64,000 bases of DNA from Poriferisodalis sp965221945 (GTDB lineage Bacteria; Actinomycetota; Acidimicrobiia; Acidimicrobiales; Poriferisodalaceae): NCBI RefSeq assembly GCF_965221945.1, contig NZ_OZ244925.1, positions 1,922,001 to 1,986,000 on the forward strand. The letters are read 5' to 3'. The notes beneath the pieces were generated by a model. It did no database searches. It had not been told where the DNA came from and was given only the letters and a program-made list of their open reading frames with translations. The position numbers and the translations under genes were made by a program. Below, piece after piece: positions 54,565 through 63,393 of the stretch. Every line of letters begins with the position of its first letter. Position 1 is the first letter of the stretch.

Positions 54565-55236
54565 TCATGTGGCGAGGCCCGCCGGCGCCGACCACCAGAT
54601 GACGGCGAGCGCGCCAGCGACCAGTGAAGGTCCGAGGGCGAAACGGTGGCCGCTGCCGCGGCGCAGCACCACCACGCCCGCGGCGCCAACCAGCGCTGCA
54701 ATGGCGAAACCGGCCAGCAACCCTTCCAGCACTGTGGTGAGCCCGCCGAGTCCCAAGTGCATGCCCAGGTACCCGCCCAGACGCACATCGCCGTAGCCCA
54801 GGTCGCCCCGGGCGGCAAGCCAGACGAGGTGCATCACCCCCCACCCGACAATCCCGCCGATGGCTGCTGCGGCAACCGCTCGCGCCACTCCTGCAAAGCC
54901 GGCATCGATCGCCCCAGCCCCGCACACAAGACCGATGGCAGCGGCGGCAACCGCACGCAAGAGCCGCGTGGGTATCAGGTGGGTGCGCAGGTCGACGCCG
55001 GAGATGACCACACCTGCCCATCCGAACGCGAGCAACGGCGCGAGGTAGGCGCTGTCGCCGAGTCGTAGGACAAGGGCGGCCGCGATCGTGACGCACGACG
55101 CGATCGTCAGAGCCGGGTGCAGGCTGACGCCGAAACTGCGCTGAGCACAGCGTGAGGCGACGATTCCCGCGGCTGTGCCGCCGAGCACGATCGCCGCAAC
55201 CGCAGAAAGGCCCAGGTCTGTCGTTGCAATGGTCAC
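54565..55236 (-). CDS. Prepilin peptidase (A24 family), without the N-terminal methylase domain
   Basis: A 223-residue polytopic membrane protein with about seven hydrophobic segments. The aspartate protease motifs are GVDLRTHLIPTRL and RGDLGYGDVRLGGYLG (the GxGD-type site). It lacks the four-cysteine cytoplasmic domain of PilD, so it may only cleave prepilin-type leaders. It is inserted between aroE and aroB, in place of aroC/aroK. No pilin genes are close by, apart from one faint candidate at 33027-33398. Confidence 0.83.
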   Translation of the reverse strand: MTIATTDLGLSAVAAIVLGGTAAGIVASRCAQRSFGVSLHPALTIASCVTIAAALVLRLGDSAYLAPLLAFGWAGVVISGVDLRTHLIPTRLLRAVAAAAIGLVCGAGAIDAGFAGVARAVAAAAIGGIVGWGVMHLVWLAARGDLGYGDVRLGGYLGMHLGLGGLTTVLEGLLAGFAIAALVGAAGVVVLRRGSGHRFALGPSLVAGALAVIWWSAPAGLAT

Positions 55237-55290
55237 GCCGATGCCCCTCCGGTCGCCGGCGGCCGCCGGCGCCGCATGCGAGCCGGGGTG

Positions 55291-56199
55291 CTACCCGGCG
55301 AGTTCCAGGCCCACAGCCGCAGCCATCACGTCGATGGGTGCGTCGCGGCCGGTCCACATCTTGAACTGCCCGGCGGCCTGGTACAAGAGCATTCCGACGC
55401 CGTTGAGCGTCAGGGCGCCCGCAGCGGCGGCCGCTTCGAGCAACGGGGTCCGTTCGGGCCGGTAGATGAGGTCGGCGACGATCTGGCGCGACCGCAGCAA
55501 CGCCGGATCGAACGGCAGCAGATCGCCTTCAGACATGCCAAGCGGTGTGGCGTTGACCACCAAGTCGGCGTCGCGCACTGCCCTCGGGCCGCCGACCATG
55601 GCTGCGCTGGATGCAGCGATCCCTGCGGTCGCACCCGCCGCGGCGCCCAGTGCGGCCGCGCGCACGGCCGCGTCCGCCGAGCGGTTCACCACGGTCACCG
55701 AGGCTCCTTGTGACGCGAGCGCCACGATCACCGCACGGGCTGCCCCGCCCGCACCGAACACCACGGCGTGCATGCCGGCGGGCTCCACACCCGCCTGGAT
55801 CCTCAGCGACGCCAAGAACCCGTCGCCGTCGGTGTTCTCCCCGATCAGCCGGTCGCCGTTGCGACGCACGCAGTTCGCGGCCCCCAGCAGTGCAGCTACG
55901 GGCGACAGCTCGTCGCAGGCAGCAGCAACGTCGTCCTTGTGGGGCATGGTGACCGACAGGCCTTCGATCCCCAGCACGCGCATCGCTGCCACCGCACCGG
56001 CGCCCTGCCCGGCGGGCACTGCGAACGCCGTGTAGACCCAGTCCAGCCCGAGATGCTCAAACGCTGCATTGTGCAGCGCCGGGCTGAGTGAATGCTGCAC
56101 GGGGTCACCGATCACTCCGGCGACCTTCGTGCGCCCATTTAGGCGCAGCATCAACTCAGCGCGCCCACTCGGGCGCCGGTGCGCCTCTTCGTCGCTCAT
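55291..56199 (-). CDS. aroE: Shikimate dehydrogenase
   Basis: NADP-dependent reduction of 3-dehydroshikimate. The substrate domain has VAGVIGDPVQHSLSPALHNA, then LSVTMPHKDDVAAACDEL with the catalytic Lys and Asp, and GENTDGDGFLASL. The cofactor domain has AVVFGAGGAARAVIVALASQ and DLVVNATPLGM. ATG 56199 gives 302 residues; MLRLNGRTKVAG at 56151 is an alternative start. It lies 23 bp after mltG. Confidence 0.95.
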   Translation of the reverse strand: MSDEEAHRRPSGRAELMLRLNGRTKVAGVIGDPVQHSLSPALHNAAFEHLGLDWVYTAFAVPAGQGAGAVAAMRVLGIEGLSVTMPHKDDVAAACDELSPVAALLGAANCVRRNGDRLIGENTDGDGFLASLRIQAGVEPAGMHAVVFGAGGAARAVIVALASQGASVTVVNRSADAAVRAAALGAAAGATAGIAASSAAMVGGPRAVRDADLVVNATPLGMSEGDLLPFDPALLRSRQIVADLIYRPERTPLLEAAAAAGALTLNGVGMLLYQAAGQFKMWTGRDAPIDVMAAAVGLELAG

Positions 56200-56222
56200 C
56201 TCCTCACTCTGCCCGACGCGAC

Positions 56223-57572
56223 TCAACCGCAGAGACCCAATTCGACACACACGGCCTTGTCGCGCTGGAACTCCTCGTCGGTCTCGGAGAACGACAGGGT
56301 GCCGTCTTCCGACGTCAGCACGAAGTACATCCACGGCCCGTCCTCCGGATGCAGAGCCGCTTCGAGCGAGGCGCGCCCCGGAGCCGCAATCGGTGTGGGC
56401 GGCAGCCCCACGAGCACCCGGGTGTTGTACGGCGAGTTGACCGTCAGCAGGTCGGCGGTCAACTCCTGCGAGCCCACCACGTACACGACCGTGGCATCCA
56501 GACCCAGCGACCACCCGCGAGCGAGCCTGTTGTAGATCACCCGCGCCACCTTGGGACGGTCCTCGGTGCGCTGGGCCTCACGTTCGATCATGCTGGCCAC
56601 GATCAGCGTCTCGTACGACGTCAGGCCAATCCGGCGCGGCGCATCTGCGTAATCCAGTTCAGTGAGCACGGCATCGAGCCGATCGACCATGAGTGCCACC
56701 AGCTGCTCAGCGCTGGTCTGAGAGTCGTAGAAGTACGTATCGGAGAAGAGCTGTCCCTCAGCTGGTTCGATCACGCCTTCGGGCAGGACCGGCGGCGTCG
56801 GCGCGACCAACGACAGCACTGGCCGTTCGCGCACCGCTGTCAGGAAATCTCTACCGCTGAAGCTCAGGCCCTGCACATCGTCGAAGAGGTCGGCCATCTG
56901 CGCCAAGGTCAGGCCTTCGGGAATGGTGAGCGGCTGCTGGGCGGCCTGTGCGACGCGGCTCGGCCCGGCCTCGAGCACAGCCAGGGTTTCCCAAACCGAC
57001 GAGTTGGACTGGAACGTGTACTCGCCGGCTTGAAATGCGGGACCCCCTCGTAAACGCACATACCACTCGTAGGCCCGTGAACTCGGTACGACGCCTTCCG
57101 TTTCGAGCAGATCGGAAATGCTGGCCGTGCTGGAGCCCAACGGCAGGGTGAGCGCGATCTCGCCCGTCGGAGCGCCGGGCGGGTCGAGCTGTTCGGTCAC
57201 CCAGCGGTAGGCGCGGCTGCCCGCCGTCCAGGCGATGAAGCCGAGCAGCACCAGAATCAGCAGTGCGCCGAATGTGCCAGGTCCGCGTCGCGTGCTGACC
57301 ACCTCGTAGTCGACGCCGCGGCGTCCGCTGACGGGCTGCGGACCGCCGGCGGCCCGCTCCTGGCTCGGCGCCGTTGCGGGTCTCTCGTCGGGCTGTGCTC
57401 GCTCTAGCAGGCCCGGTTCGACAACCGAGGATTGGTCAGCCGAAGCCAGACCTACGAGGCCAGCAAGTCGATTCGCCAACTTGCGCACAGCCGGAGGAGT
57501 GCGCAGCGCCGTCGCCCGCCCCGATTCGGCGTCGTCGACTTCGGACTCAGTGCTGTCGTCAGTCACGGGCAT
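56223..57572 (-). CDS. mltG: Endolytic murein transglycosylase MltG
   Basis: Cuts nascent peptidoglycan strands at the membrane. After a disordered cytoplasmic N-terminus of about 95 residues comes one transmembrane helix (TFGALLILVLLGFIAWTAGS), a LysM-like part with LTIPEGLTLAQMADLF, and the YceG domain with EGQLFSDTYFYDS, ASMIEREAQRTEDRPKVARV and the catalytic-type IYNRL, ending NTRVLVGLPPTPIAAPG. The start is ATG 57572, overlapping ruvX by 14 bp; GTG 57566 is possible. 449 residues. Confidence 0.93.
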   Translation of the reverse strand: MPVTDDSTESEVDDAESGRATALRTPPAVRKLANRLAGLVGLASADQSSVVEPGLLERAQPDERPATAPSQERAAGGPQPVSGRRGVDYEVVSTRRGPGTFGALLILVLLGFIAWTAGSRAYRWVTEQLDPPGAPTGEIALTLPLGSSTASISDLLETEGVVPSSRAYEWYVRLRGGPAFQAGEYTFQSNSSVWETLAVLEAGPSRVAQAAQQPLTIPEGLTLAQMADLFDDVQGLSFSGRDFLTAVRERPVLSLVAPTPPVLPEGVIEPAEGQLFSDTYFYDSQTSAEQLVALMVDRLDAVLTELDYADAPRRIGLTSYETLIVASMIEREAQRTEDRPKVARVIYNRLARGWSLGLDATVVYVVGSQELTADLLTVNSPYNTRVLVGLPPTPIAAPGRASLEAALHPEDGPWMYFVLTSEDGTLSFSETDEEFQRDKAVCVELGLCG

Positions 57573-57987
57573 CGAGCCACGACTGCAGGATGACCGAGGC
57601 AGCCACCTTGTCGATGACCTTGCGGCGGGCAGGGCCGCGCACACCCTGTTCGGACAGGATGCGCTCGGCGGTGACTGTCGTGTAGCGCTCGTCGTGCAGG
57701 ACCACCGGCACATCGAGTGCCGCCGCTATCTCGTCAGCCTCGGCCCGTACGCCAGCGGCGGCCGGTCCTTCGCTGCCATCGAGCGACGTCGGCAGGCCGA
57801 TCACGACCACCTCCGCACCCACGTCAGCGACCATACCTGCGAGCGCTCGGTGGTCCCGGGCACGTTCGCCGCTGCGTTCGAGGACTTCGTAGGGCACCGC
57901 CACCGCAACATCGGCAGGCGCGAAGGCCACGCCGATGCGTTTCGAGCCGAGGTCTACGCCGATCGCCCGCTTCATGGGGCTCGACAC
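57559..57987 (-). CDS. ruvX: Holliday junction resolvase-like protein RuvX (YqgF)
   Basis: An RNase H-fold nuclease implicated in 16S rRNA 5' processing and possibly Holliday junctions. Motifs are AIGVDLGSKRIGVAFA with the first catalytic Asp, then VVVIGLPTSLDGSEGPAA, and the C-terminal VLHDERYTTVTAERIL followed by DKVAASVILQSWLD with the last Asp. 142 residues from GTG 57987; ATG 57975 (MKRAIGVDLG) is an alternative. Placed between alaS and mltG, as is usual. Confidence 0.95.
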   Translation of the reverse strand: MSSPMKRAIGVDLGSKRIGVAFAPADVAVAVPYEVLERSGERARDHRALAGMVADVGAEVVVIGLPTSLDGSEGPAAAGVRAEADEIAAALDVPVVLHDERYTTVTAERILSEQGVRGPARRKVIDKVAASVILQSWLDARD

Positions 57988-58021
57988 GGCTGGCCTGTCT
58001 TGTTCCGTGGTACCCGGCGCC

Positions 58022-60685
58022 TCAAGCCCCGAGTGCCGCCACTCGGGCCTGGGCGAGGGCGTCGCCGATGCCGTCAGGATTGCGACCGCCGGCCACCACC
58101 AGTGGCGGGTCGCCTTTCGCGCCGAATCCTCCGCCGACCGTCCGGGCCGCGTCTCGCAGGAGATCGCCTGCCGACAGGTCTCCGGCCGGATCCACTGCCG
58201 CCACTAAGGCCACTCCCCCGGCGGCGGGCGCAGAGGCCAGTACGACGGCTCGGATGCCTCCATGGTCGCGCACCGATGCAGCCAAGTCGCGCAGCGCATC
58301 ACGCTCGAGATCGCCGAGGTCGGCGACGACCACGCCGTCCTCAGCCGTGGCGGCCAACTCAGCGGCCCGCGACGACGCCATTGTGCGTTGCAGGTCGCGC
58401 ACCTGCCGGCGCAGCTCCTTGGTCTCGTCCAGACGCCGTTGCACCGCAGAGGCGATCTCATCTGGCTGAGCGTTCAACATCTCAGCCAGCGAATCCAGCG
58501 TGTCCTCGGCGTCCGCGAGCCGCTCCACGGTGGCAAGCCCGGTCACCGCCTCGATGCGTCGCATGTTCGAGCCGATGCTCGACTCCGAAACGATCCGCAG
58601 GTGCCCGATGTCGCCGAGGGCAGCCACATGGGTGCCGCCGCAGAGCTCGGTCGAGTGCTCCCCCGCTTCGAGCACGCGCACCACGTCGCCGTACTTGTCG
58701 CCGAAGAATGCGATGGCGCCGATGGCTTGCGCGTGGTTCATCGAGGTCTCGTAATGGCGGCAACGGCCGTTGGTGATGATCTCGGCGTTTGCGACGCGCT
58801 CGATCTCACGCAGCTGGGCGCGATCGACGCCCTCGTAGTGGCTGAAGTCGAAGCGCAGTCGGTCTGGCGCCACCAGAGAGCCCGCCTGCTTCACGTGATT
58901 GCCCAGCACCTCGCGCAGTGCCCAGTGCAGGATGTGGGTGCCGGTGTGATTGCGACGAATGGCCGCCCGGCGCCCGTCGTCGATCTCGGCGCTGACCAGC
59001 GATCCGGCCTCGATGCCCTCACCGTGAACGCGCCCGATGTGGCGGTGCAGGTCGGCGAGTGCGTAGGTGCAGTCGAGCACCTCGATGCTGCCGTCGGTTC
59101 CCGAGATCGTGCCGACGTCGCCGATCTGTCCACCGCTCTCGGCGTAGAACGGCGTGCGGTCCAAGAACACCTCGACGAGGTCGTCGTCGCCGTCGTGTTC
59201 ATCGTCTTGAGCTATCTCGAACACCGCCAGCACCCGTGCCGGCGACACCGCCGGCGTGTCCCGCACGAATTGTGTGGGGCCGAACTGCGCCAGGATCTCC
59301 CGGTAGCGCTCGTCGGCGAAGGTAGGTCCGCCCGAACGACCAGCCCGCGCCCGCTCGCGCTGGCGTTCCATGGCGGCCTCGAAGCCGTCACGGTCGAGGC
59401 TCAGGCCGCGCTCGGTGAGGATCTCTTCGGTCACCTCCACCGGGAATCCGTGCGTGTCGTGCAACAGGAACGCGACCTCGCCGTCGAGCACTGTGTCTGC
59501 TGCTTCTGTGTTTGCTGATTCGGGGCTTGCTGATTCGGGGTTTGCTGCATCTGCCCCCTCGAGCCCGGCGGTGGCTTCATCGAGGATCTTCTGGCCTGTA
59601 GCAAGCGTGGTGCGGAAGCGCTCCTCCTCGCGAGCCACTACGTCCGCGATGAACTGCCGGTTGGCAATCAAATCGGTGTAGTGGTCGCCCATGACGTCAA
59701 CGACGATGTCCACCAGCCGGGGCATCACCACCTCGTCGACTCCCAGCACCCAGGCGTGGCGCACAGCACGGCGGATAATGCGACGCAGCACGTAGCCGCG
59801 GTCCTCGTTGGAGGGGAACACACCGTCGGAGATGAGCATCGCGGTGGTGCGGGCGTGGTCGGCGAAGATCCGCATCGAGACATCGGTCTCGGGATCGGTG
59901 CCGTAGGTCTTGCTGCAGATGCGCTCGGCCTCGGCCAACAGGGGCGCAAACAGGTCGATGTCCCACGCCGCCGGCACGCCTTGCAGCACTGCCAGGATCC
60001 GTTCGAGGCCGGCGCCAGTGTCGATTCCGGGCGCATCCAGCGGTGTCATCTCGCCGGTGCCGTCGGCTGCGAACTGCATGAACACGAGGTTCCAGATCTC
60101 GACAAAGCGATCCTCGCCGCCGTGCGCGGGGCCGCCGTCGGGGCCGTGGTCGGGTCCGATGTCGTAGAAGATCTCGCTGCAGGGTCCGCATGGGCCGACA
60201 TCGCCCGCCGCCCACCAGTTGTCCTTGTCGAGTCGCTGGATGCGCTCGGCTGGAACGCCGACCTTGGTCTGCCAGATCTCGGCGGCGTCGTCATCGCTGA
60301 CGTGGACGGTCACCCAGAGCTTGTCCCGTTCGAGTCCGAGTACTTCGGTGACGAACTCCCACGCCCACGGGATGGCTTCGGCCTTGAAGTAGTCGCCGAA
60401 GCTGAAGTTGCCCATCATCTCGAAGAATGTGAAGTGCCGGTTGGTGCGGCCGATGTCGTCGAGATCGTTGTGCTTGCCGCCGGCCCGGACGCACTTCTGG
60501 ATGGTGACCATGCGCCGCGTCGGAGGCACCTCGGAGCCGAGGAAGTACGGCATGAACGGAACCATCCCCGCCACCGTGAACAGCAGCGACGGCTCGTGGG
60601 GAATCAGGCTCGCGGAGGCGCGAACTTCGTGGCCCCGTTCTGCCCAGAACGAGCTGAACGCATCACGCAGTTCGCCGGCGCGCAT
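58022..60685 (-). CDS. alaS: Alanyl-tRNA synthetase
   Basis: Charges tRNA(Ala). The catalytic domain has LLFTVAGMVPFMPYFLG, GRTNRHFTFFEMMGNFSFGD and GAGLERILAVLQG. The editing domain has NHTGTHILHWALREVLG (HxxxH) and ELCGGTHVAALGDIGH. The C-Ala domain closes with AVVLASAPAAGG and ARTVGGGFGAKGDPPLVVAG. 887 residues. An unusual acidic insert near residues 385-402 (NPESASPESANTEAAD) is encoded by a 15-bp tandem repeat (59511-59540). The large plus-strand frame opposite is a shadow. Confidence 0.97.
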   Translation of the reverse strand: MRAGELRDAFSSFWAERGHEVRASASLIPHEPSLLFTVAGMVPFMPYFLGSEVPPTRRMVTIQKCVRAGGKHNDLDDIGRTNRHFTFFEMMGNFSFGDYFKAEAIPWAWEFVTEVLGLERDKLWVTVHVSDDDAAEIWQTKVGVPAERIQRLDKDNWWAAGDVGPCGPCSEIFYDIGPDHGPDGGPAHGGEDRFVEIWNLVFMQFAADGTGEMTPLDAPGIDTGAGLERILAVLQGVPAAWDIDLFAPLLAEAERICSKTYGTDPETDVSMRIFADHARTTAMLISDGVFPSNEDRGYVLRRIIRRAVRHAWVLGVDEVVMPRLVDIVVDVMGDHYTDLIANRQFIADVVAREEERFRTTLATGQKILDEATAGLEGADAANPESASPESANTEAADTVLDGEVAFLLHDTHGFPVEVTEEILTERGLSLDRDGFEAAMERQRERARAGRSGGPTFADERYREILAQFGPTQFVRDTPAVSPARVLAVFEIAQDDEHDGDDDLVEVFLDRTPFYAESGGQIGDVGTISGTDGSIEVLDCTYALADLHRHIGRVHGEGIEAGSLVSAEIDDGRRAAIRRNHTGTHILHWALREVLGNHVKQAGSLVAPDRLRFDFSHYEGVDRAQLREIERVANAEIITNGRCRHYETSMNHAQAIGAIAFFGDKYGDVVRVLEAGEHSTELCGGTHVAALGDIGHLRIVSESSIGSNMRRIEAVTGLATVERLADAEDTLDSLAEMLNAQPDEIASAVQRRLDETKELRRQVRDLQRTMASSRAAELAATAEDGVVVADLGDLERDALRDLAASVRDHGGIRAVVLASAPAAGGVALVAAVDPAGDLSAGDLLRDAARTVGGGFGAKGDPPLVVAGGRNPDGIGDALAQARVAALGA
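59511..59540 (-). repeat. 15-bp tandem repeat in alaS
   Basis: (T/C)TTGCTGATTCGGGG occurs twice in a row (plus strand, 59511 and 59526), and a decayed third copy begins at 59541. It keeps the frame and encodes the PESAS/PESAN repeat in the alanyl-tRNA synthetase insert. Confidence 0.85.
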
Positions 60686-60788
60686 CCCCAGAGGATACCG
60701 ACGCGCTTTCGCGGCCTCCGTGGCCGTCCGCGAGACCGCTTGCGCCCGCTTCGGAAGCTGTGGCGTCTGTGCCTATCCGTGCATGCGC

Positions 60789-61058
60789 TCAAGCGGCCTC
60801 GCGGCGGTGGCGGCGCTCGGCCCAGCGGCGGTCCCGTTCGTCGCGCAGACGCTGCTCGGCGTCTTGCATCTGTCGCTTGCCGTCCCGCCAGGCACTTCGC
60901 AGGTCGCGGCGCATCTGGCGTGCGGTGCCCAGCACATTGGCCGTGCCCCGAACTGGTGCGTAGCGGTCCAGGAGCACTCGCAGCCGCCGTTGAATCCACA
61001 GCGAAGCACCAGCGCCCAGTCCGGCGCCCAAAGTCAACCAGCGCACCCGCTTCAGCAT
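60789..61058 (-). CDS. Small membrane-associated basic protein next to alaS
   Basis: An 89-residue protein with a short hydrophobic N-terminal segment (VRWLTLGAGLGAGASLWIQ) and a long charged helix rich in Arg/Asp/Glu (DAEQRLRDERDRRWAERRHR). Proteins of this kind are typical between the DUF948 gene and alaS in actinobacteria, and their function is not known. It begins 1 bp after the DUF948 gene ends and is surely cotranscribed. Confidence 0.75.
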   Translation of the reverse strand: MLKRVRWLTLGAGLGAGASLWIQRRLRVLLDRYAPVRGTANVLGTARQMRRDLRSAWRDGKRQMQDAEQRLRDERDRRWAERRHRREAA

Positions 61059-61059
61059 C

Positions 61060-61491
61060 TCAGCGCTCCGTGCTCTCGCTGCCGGCAGCAGTGCTCCCGC
61101 TGCTGGGAGCAGTCTCGCGCCCTTCGTCGGAGGCCTTGCCCCGTCCTGTGCCCGATGTCTGCACTCCGCGCAACGCAGAAAGAGCGGAGCGGACCTTGTC
61201 GACCGGCACCGAAGCGGCGCGTGCCGTGGCTGCCCCGGCTGACTCAGCCAGTCCTGCGACTTTCTGGGCCACGTTGATCAGGTCGCGCAACCGGTTGATC
61301 TCGGTCTGGGCCATCTCGGCGGTGTCCGCCAGCTGGCTCAGCGCCGGTCCGACCTTGGCGTCGAAGTCCTCAAGCTTGCGCCGCAGTTCCCGCATCAAGG
61401 CGAACGCCTGCGTCAGCACGGCGATGAGCGCGACAAGCGCGACCACGACGCAAACCGTCACCACCACCGCTGCCAGATCGCTGCTGCTCAT
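61060..61491 (-). CDS. DUF948 domain-containing protein
   Basis: A 143-residue protein with one N-terminal transmembrane helix (AVVVTVCVVVALVALIAVLT) followed by a long amphipathic helix with KLEDFDAKVGPALSQLADTA and EINRLRDLINVAQKVAG. This is the DUF948 plan. The tail is Ser/Gly/Glu-rich and probably disordered. It overlaps the aspS stop by 4 bp (ATGA). The function of the family is unknown; a cell-envelope role is often supposed. Confidence 0.85.
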   Translation of the reverse strand: MSSSDLAAVVVTVCVVVALVALIAVLTQAFALMRELRRKLEDFDAKVGPALSQLADTAEMAQTEINRLRDLINVAQKVAGLAESAGAATARAASVPVDKVRSALSALRGVQTSGTGRGKASDEGRETAPSSGSTAAGSESTER

Positions 61492-63374
61492 GATTCATCC
61501 TCTTCATCGTTAACGCTGTGCTTCAGCTCGCCGTCGCCGGCGCTGTGCTTCAGCTCGCCGTCGCCGTCGCCGGCGACGATGGCCAGCCCCAACTCGTCGA
61601 GTTGAACATCGGAGATCGGAGACGGGGCATTGGTGAGCGGGTCGGCGCCGGACTGGCTCTTGGGGAAGGCGATGACCTCGCGGATGTTCTCCTCGCCGCA
61701 CAGCAACGCCGCCAGGCGGTCGATGCCGAAGGCGAAGCCGGCATGCGGCGGAGCGCCGAACCGGAATGCATCCAGCAGGAATCCGAATCGCTCCTGCGCT
61801 GCGGCGGGCTCGATGCCCAGCAGGTCGAAGATCTGCTGCTGGATGTCGCCCCGATGGATCCGGACGCTGCCCGAGCCCAACTCCCAGCCGTTCAGCACCA
61901 GGTCGTACGCCTGCGATCGCACGTCGAGCAGCGTGTCGGCGTCGAAGCCTCCACCGGCCGCCATCCGCGTCGAGGCCGCTGCGACCGTTTCGAGATCGTC
62001 GGTGTGGGGCATCGTGAACGGATGATGTGCCGGTGCCGGAAGACCGTCGGCGTTCACGTCGTCGAACAGCGGGAAGTCCACGACCCACAGGAAGTGCAGC
62101 CCGCCCTCGTTCACCGGCGGACGGCCCAGCTCCAGTCGCAGCAGTCCGAGCACTCCGCTGGCTCTGCGCCAGGTGTCGGCCACCAGGTAGCACATGTCCC
62201 CCGGCTCGGCGCCCAGACGCTCCAGAACGCCGTCGATTTCGGCGTCGGACATGAACTTCGCAACCGGCGAGGTGACGGCCAACCGACCGCCTGCCGCGCT
62301 GCGGGCTCCGTCGAGGGGCGACTCGCCGGCGCTGACTCGCATCCAGACGAGGCCCTTGGCGCCCCAGCGCTGGCATTGCTTGGTGAGATCGTCGACCGCG
62401 TTGCGGCTGATGTCGCTGCCGCGGGGCACCCGGATGCCCCGCACGGCGGGCGCTTTGAACGCATTGAATCCCGTCTCGGTGAACAGGTCGCTGAGCTCGA
62501 CGAGCTCGAGCCCAAAGCGCAGGTCCGGCTTGTCCGATCCGTAGCGGTCAATCGCTTCGTGCCAGGTGATCTCGGGCATCGCTGCGGGGCGCACACCGGT
62601 GATCTCCTCGACAGCCTCTGCCACCGCGGTGCTGATCACGGCTCGCACCTCGGCGCCGGTGGCGAAGCTCATTTCCAAGTCGAGCTGGGTGAACTCGAAC
62701 TGGCGATCCGCTCGAAGGTCCTCATCCCGCAGGCATCGAGCGATCTGGTAGTAGCGGTCGATCCCACCCACCATGCAGAGCTGCTTGAACAGCTGCGGGC
62801 TCTGCGGCAGCGCATAGAAGCGGCCTTGATGCAGCCGGCTGGGCACCACGAAGTCACGGGCGCCTTCGGGCGTCGACGCCACCAGTGTGGGCGTCTCGAT
62901 CTCGATGAACTCGGCGGCCTCCATCGAGCGCCGGATCGCTGCGTTGACGCGCGCTCGTTTCACCAGGTTCGAATGCATGCGGGGGTTGCGCAGGTCCAGG
63001 TACCGATGCCGGATGCGCAGCATTTCGTCGACGTCGCTGCGACCGTCAATCTGGAACGGCGGCGGCTCCGAGCGAGACAGCACCTCGACGGTTGCATCGC
63101 CGATCTCGATCTCGCCCGTGGCCAGGTCGGGATTGGCGGTGTCTGATGGGCGCTCCCGAACTGTCCCGGTCACCGCCAGCACGTACTCCGAACGCAGATC
63201 GTGTGCGTGGTCTACGACGCACTGCACGAGGCCGGTCCGATCGCGCAGATCCACGAAGGCCAGGTGCTCACCATGCTCACGTCGCCGGGAAACCCAGCCG
63301 CACACGGTGACGTTCCGTCCGATATCGGCGCGGCTGAGCCGCCCGCAATAGTCGGTTCGCATGCCAGTGATCAC
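61488..63374 (-). CDS. aspS: Aspartyl-tRNA synthetase, possibly non-discriminating
   Basis: A bacterial-type AspRS of 628 residues. The anticodon-binding domain starts MRTDYCGRLSRADIG and has GWVSRRREHGEHLAFVDLRD. The catalytic domain has FALPQSPQLFKQ-like FYALPQSPQLFKQLCMVGG, RDEDLRADRQFEFTQLDLEM and the last motif FAFGIDRLAALLCGEE. The His in RRREHG stands where E. coli has Leu (RRRDLG), a feature of enzymes that also charge tRNA(Asn); this would need GatCAB. GTG 63374 has AAAGGA upstream; ATG 63362 is possible. The C-terminus has a doubled GELKHS block from a 27-bp repeat. Confidence 0.96.
   Translation of the reverse strand: MITGMRTDYCGRLSRADIGRNVTVCGWVSRRREHGEHLAFVDLRDRTGLVQCVVDHAHDLRSEYVLAVTGTVRERPSDTANPDLATGEIEIGDATVEVLSRSEPPPFQIDGRSDVDEMLRIRHRYLDLRNPRMHSNLVKRARVNAAIRRSMEAAEFIEIETPTLVASTPEGARDFVVPSRLHQGRFYALPQSPQLFKQLCMVGGIDRYYQIARCLRDEDLRADRQFEFTQLDLEMSFATGAEVRAVISTAVAEAVEEITGVRPAAMPEITWHEAIDRYGSDKPDLRFGLELVELSDLFTETGFNAFKAPAVRGIRVPRGSDISRNAVDDLTKQCQRWGAKGLVWMRVSAGESPLDGARSAAGGRLAVTSPVAKFMSDAEIDGVLERLGAEPGDMCYLVADTWRRASGVLGLLRLELGRPPVNEGGLHFLWVVDFPLFDDVNADGLPAPAHHPFTMPHTDDLETVAAASTRMAAGGGFDADTLLDVRSQAYDLVLNGWELGSGSVRIHRGDIQQQIFDLLGIEPAAAQERFGFLLDAFRFGAPPHAGFAFGIDRLAALLCGEENIREVIAFPKSQSGADPLTNAPSPISDVQLDELGLAIVAGDGDGELKHSAGDGELKHSVNDEEDES
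61515..61568 (-). repeat. 27-bp tandem repeat at the aspS 3' end
   Basis: Two units beginning GCTGTGCTTCAGCTCGCCGT (plus strand, 61515 and 61542; period 27). They encode the repeated AGDGELKHS tail close to the stop codon, in frame. Confidence 0.88.
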
Positions 63375-63393
63375 TCGGTCAGTCCTTTGGGAT

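Noticed and set aside
59681..61513. 610-residue plus-strand reading frame opposite alaS and DUF948
   Set aside because: It mirrors the well-identified alaS, small protein and DUF948 genes; long antisense frames are common in GC-rich DNA, and its sequence shows no domain.
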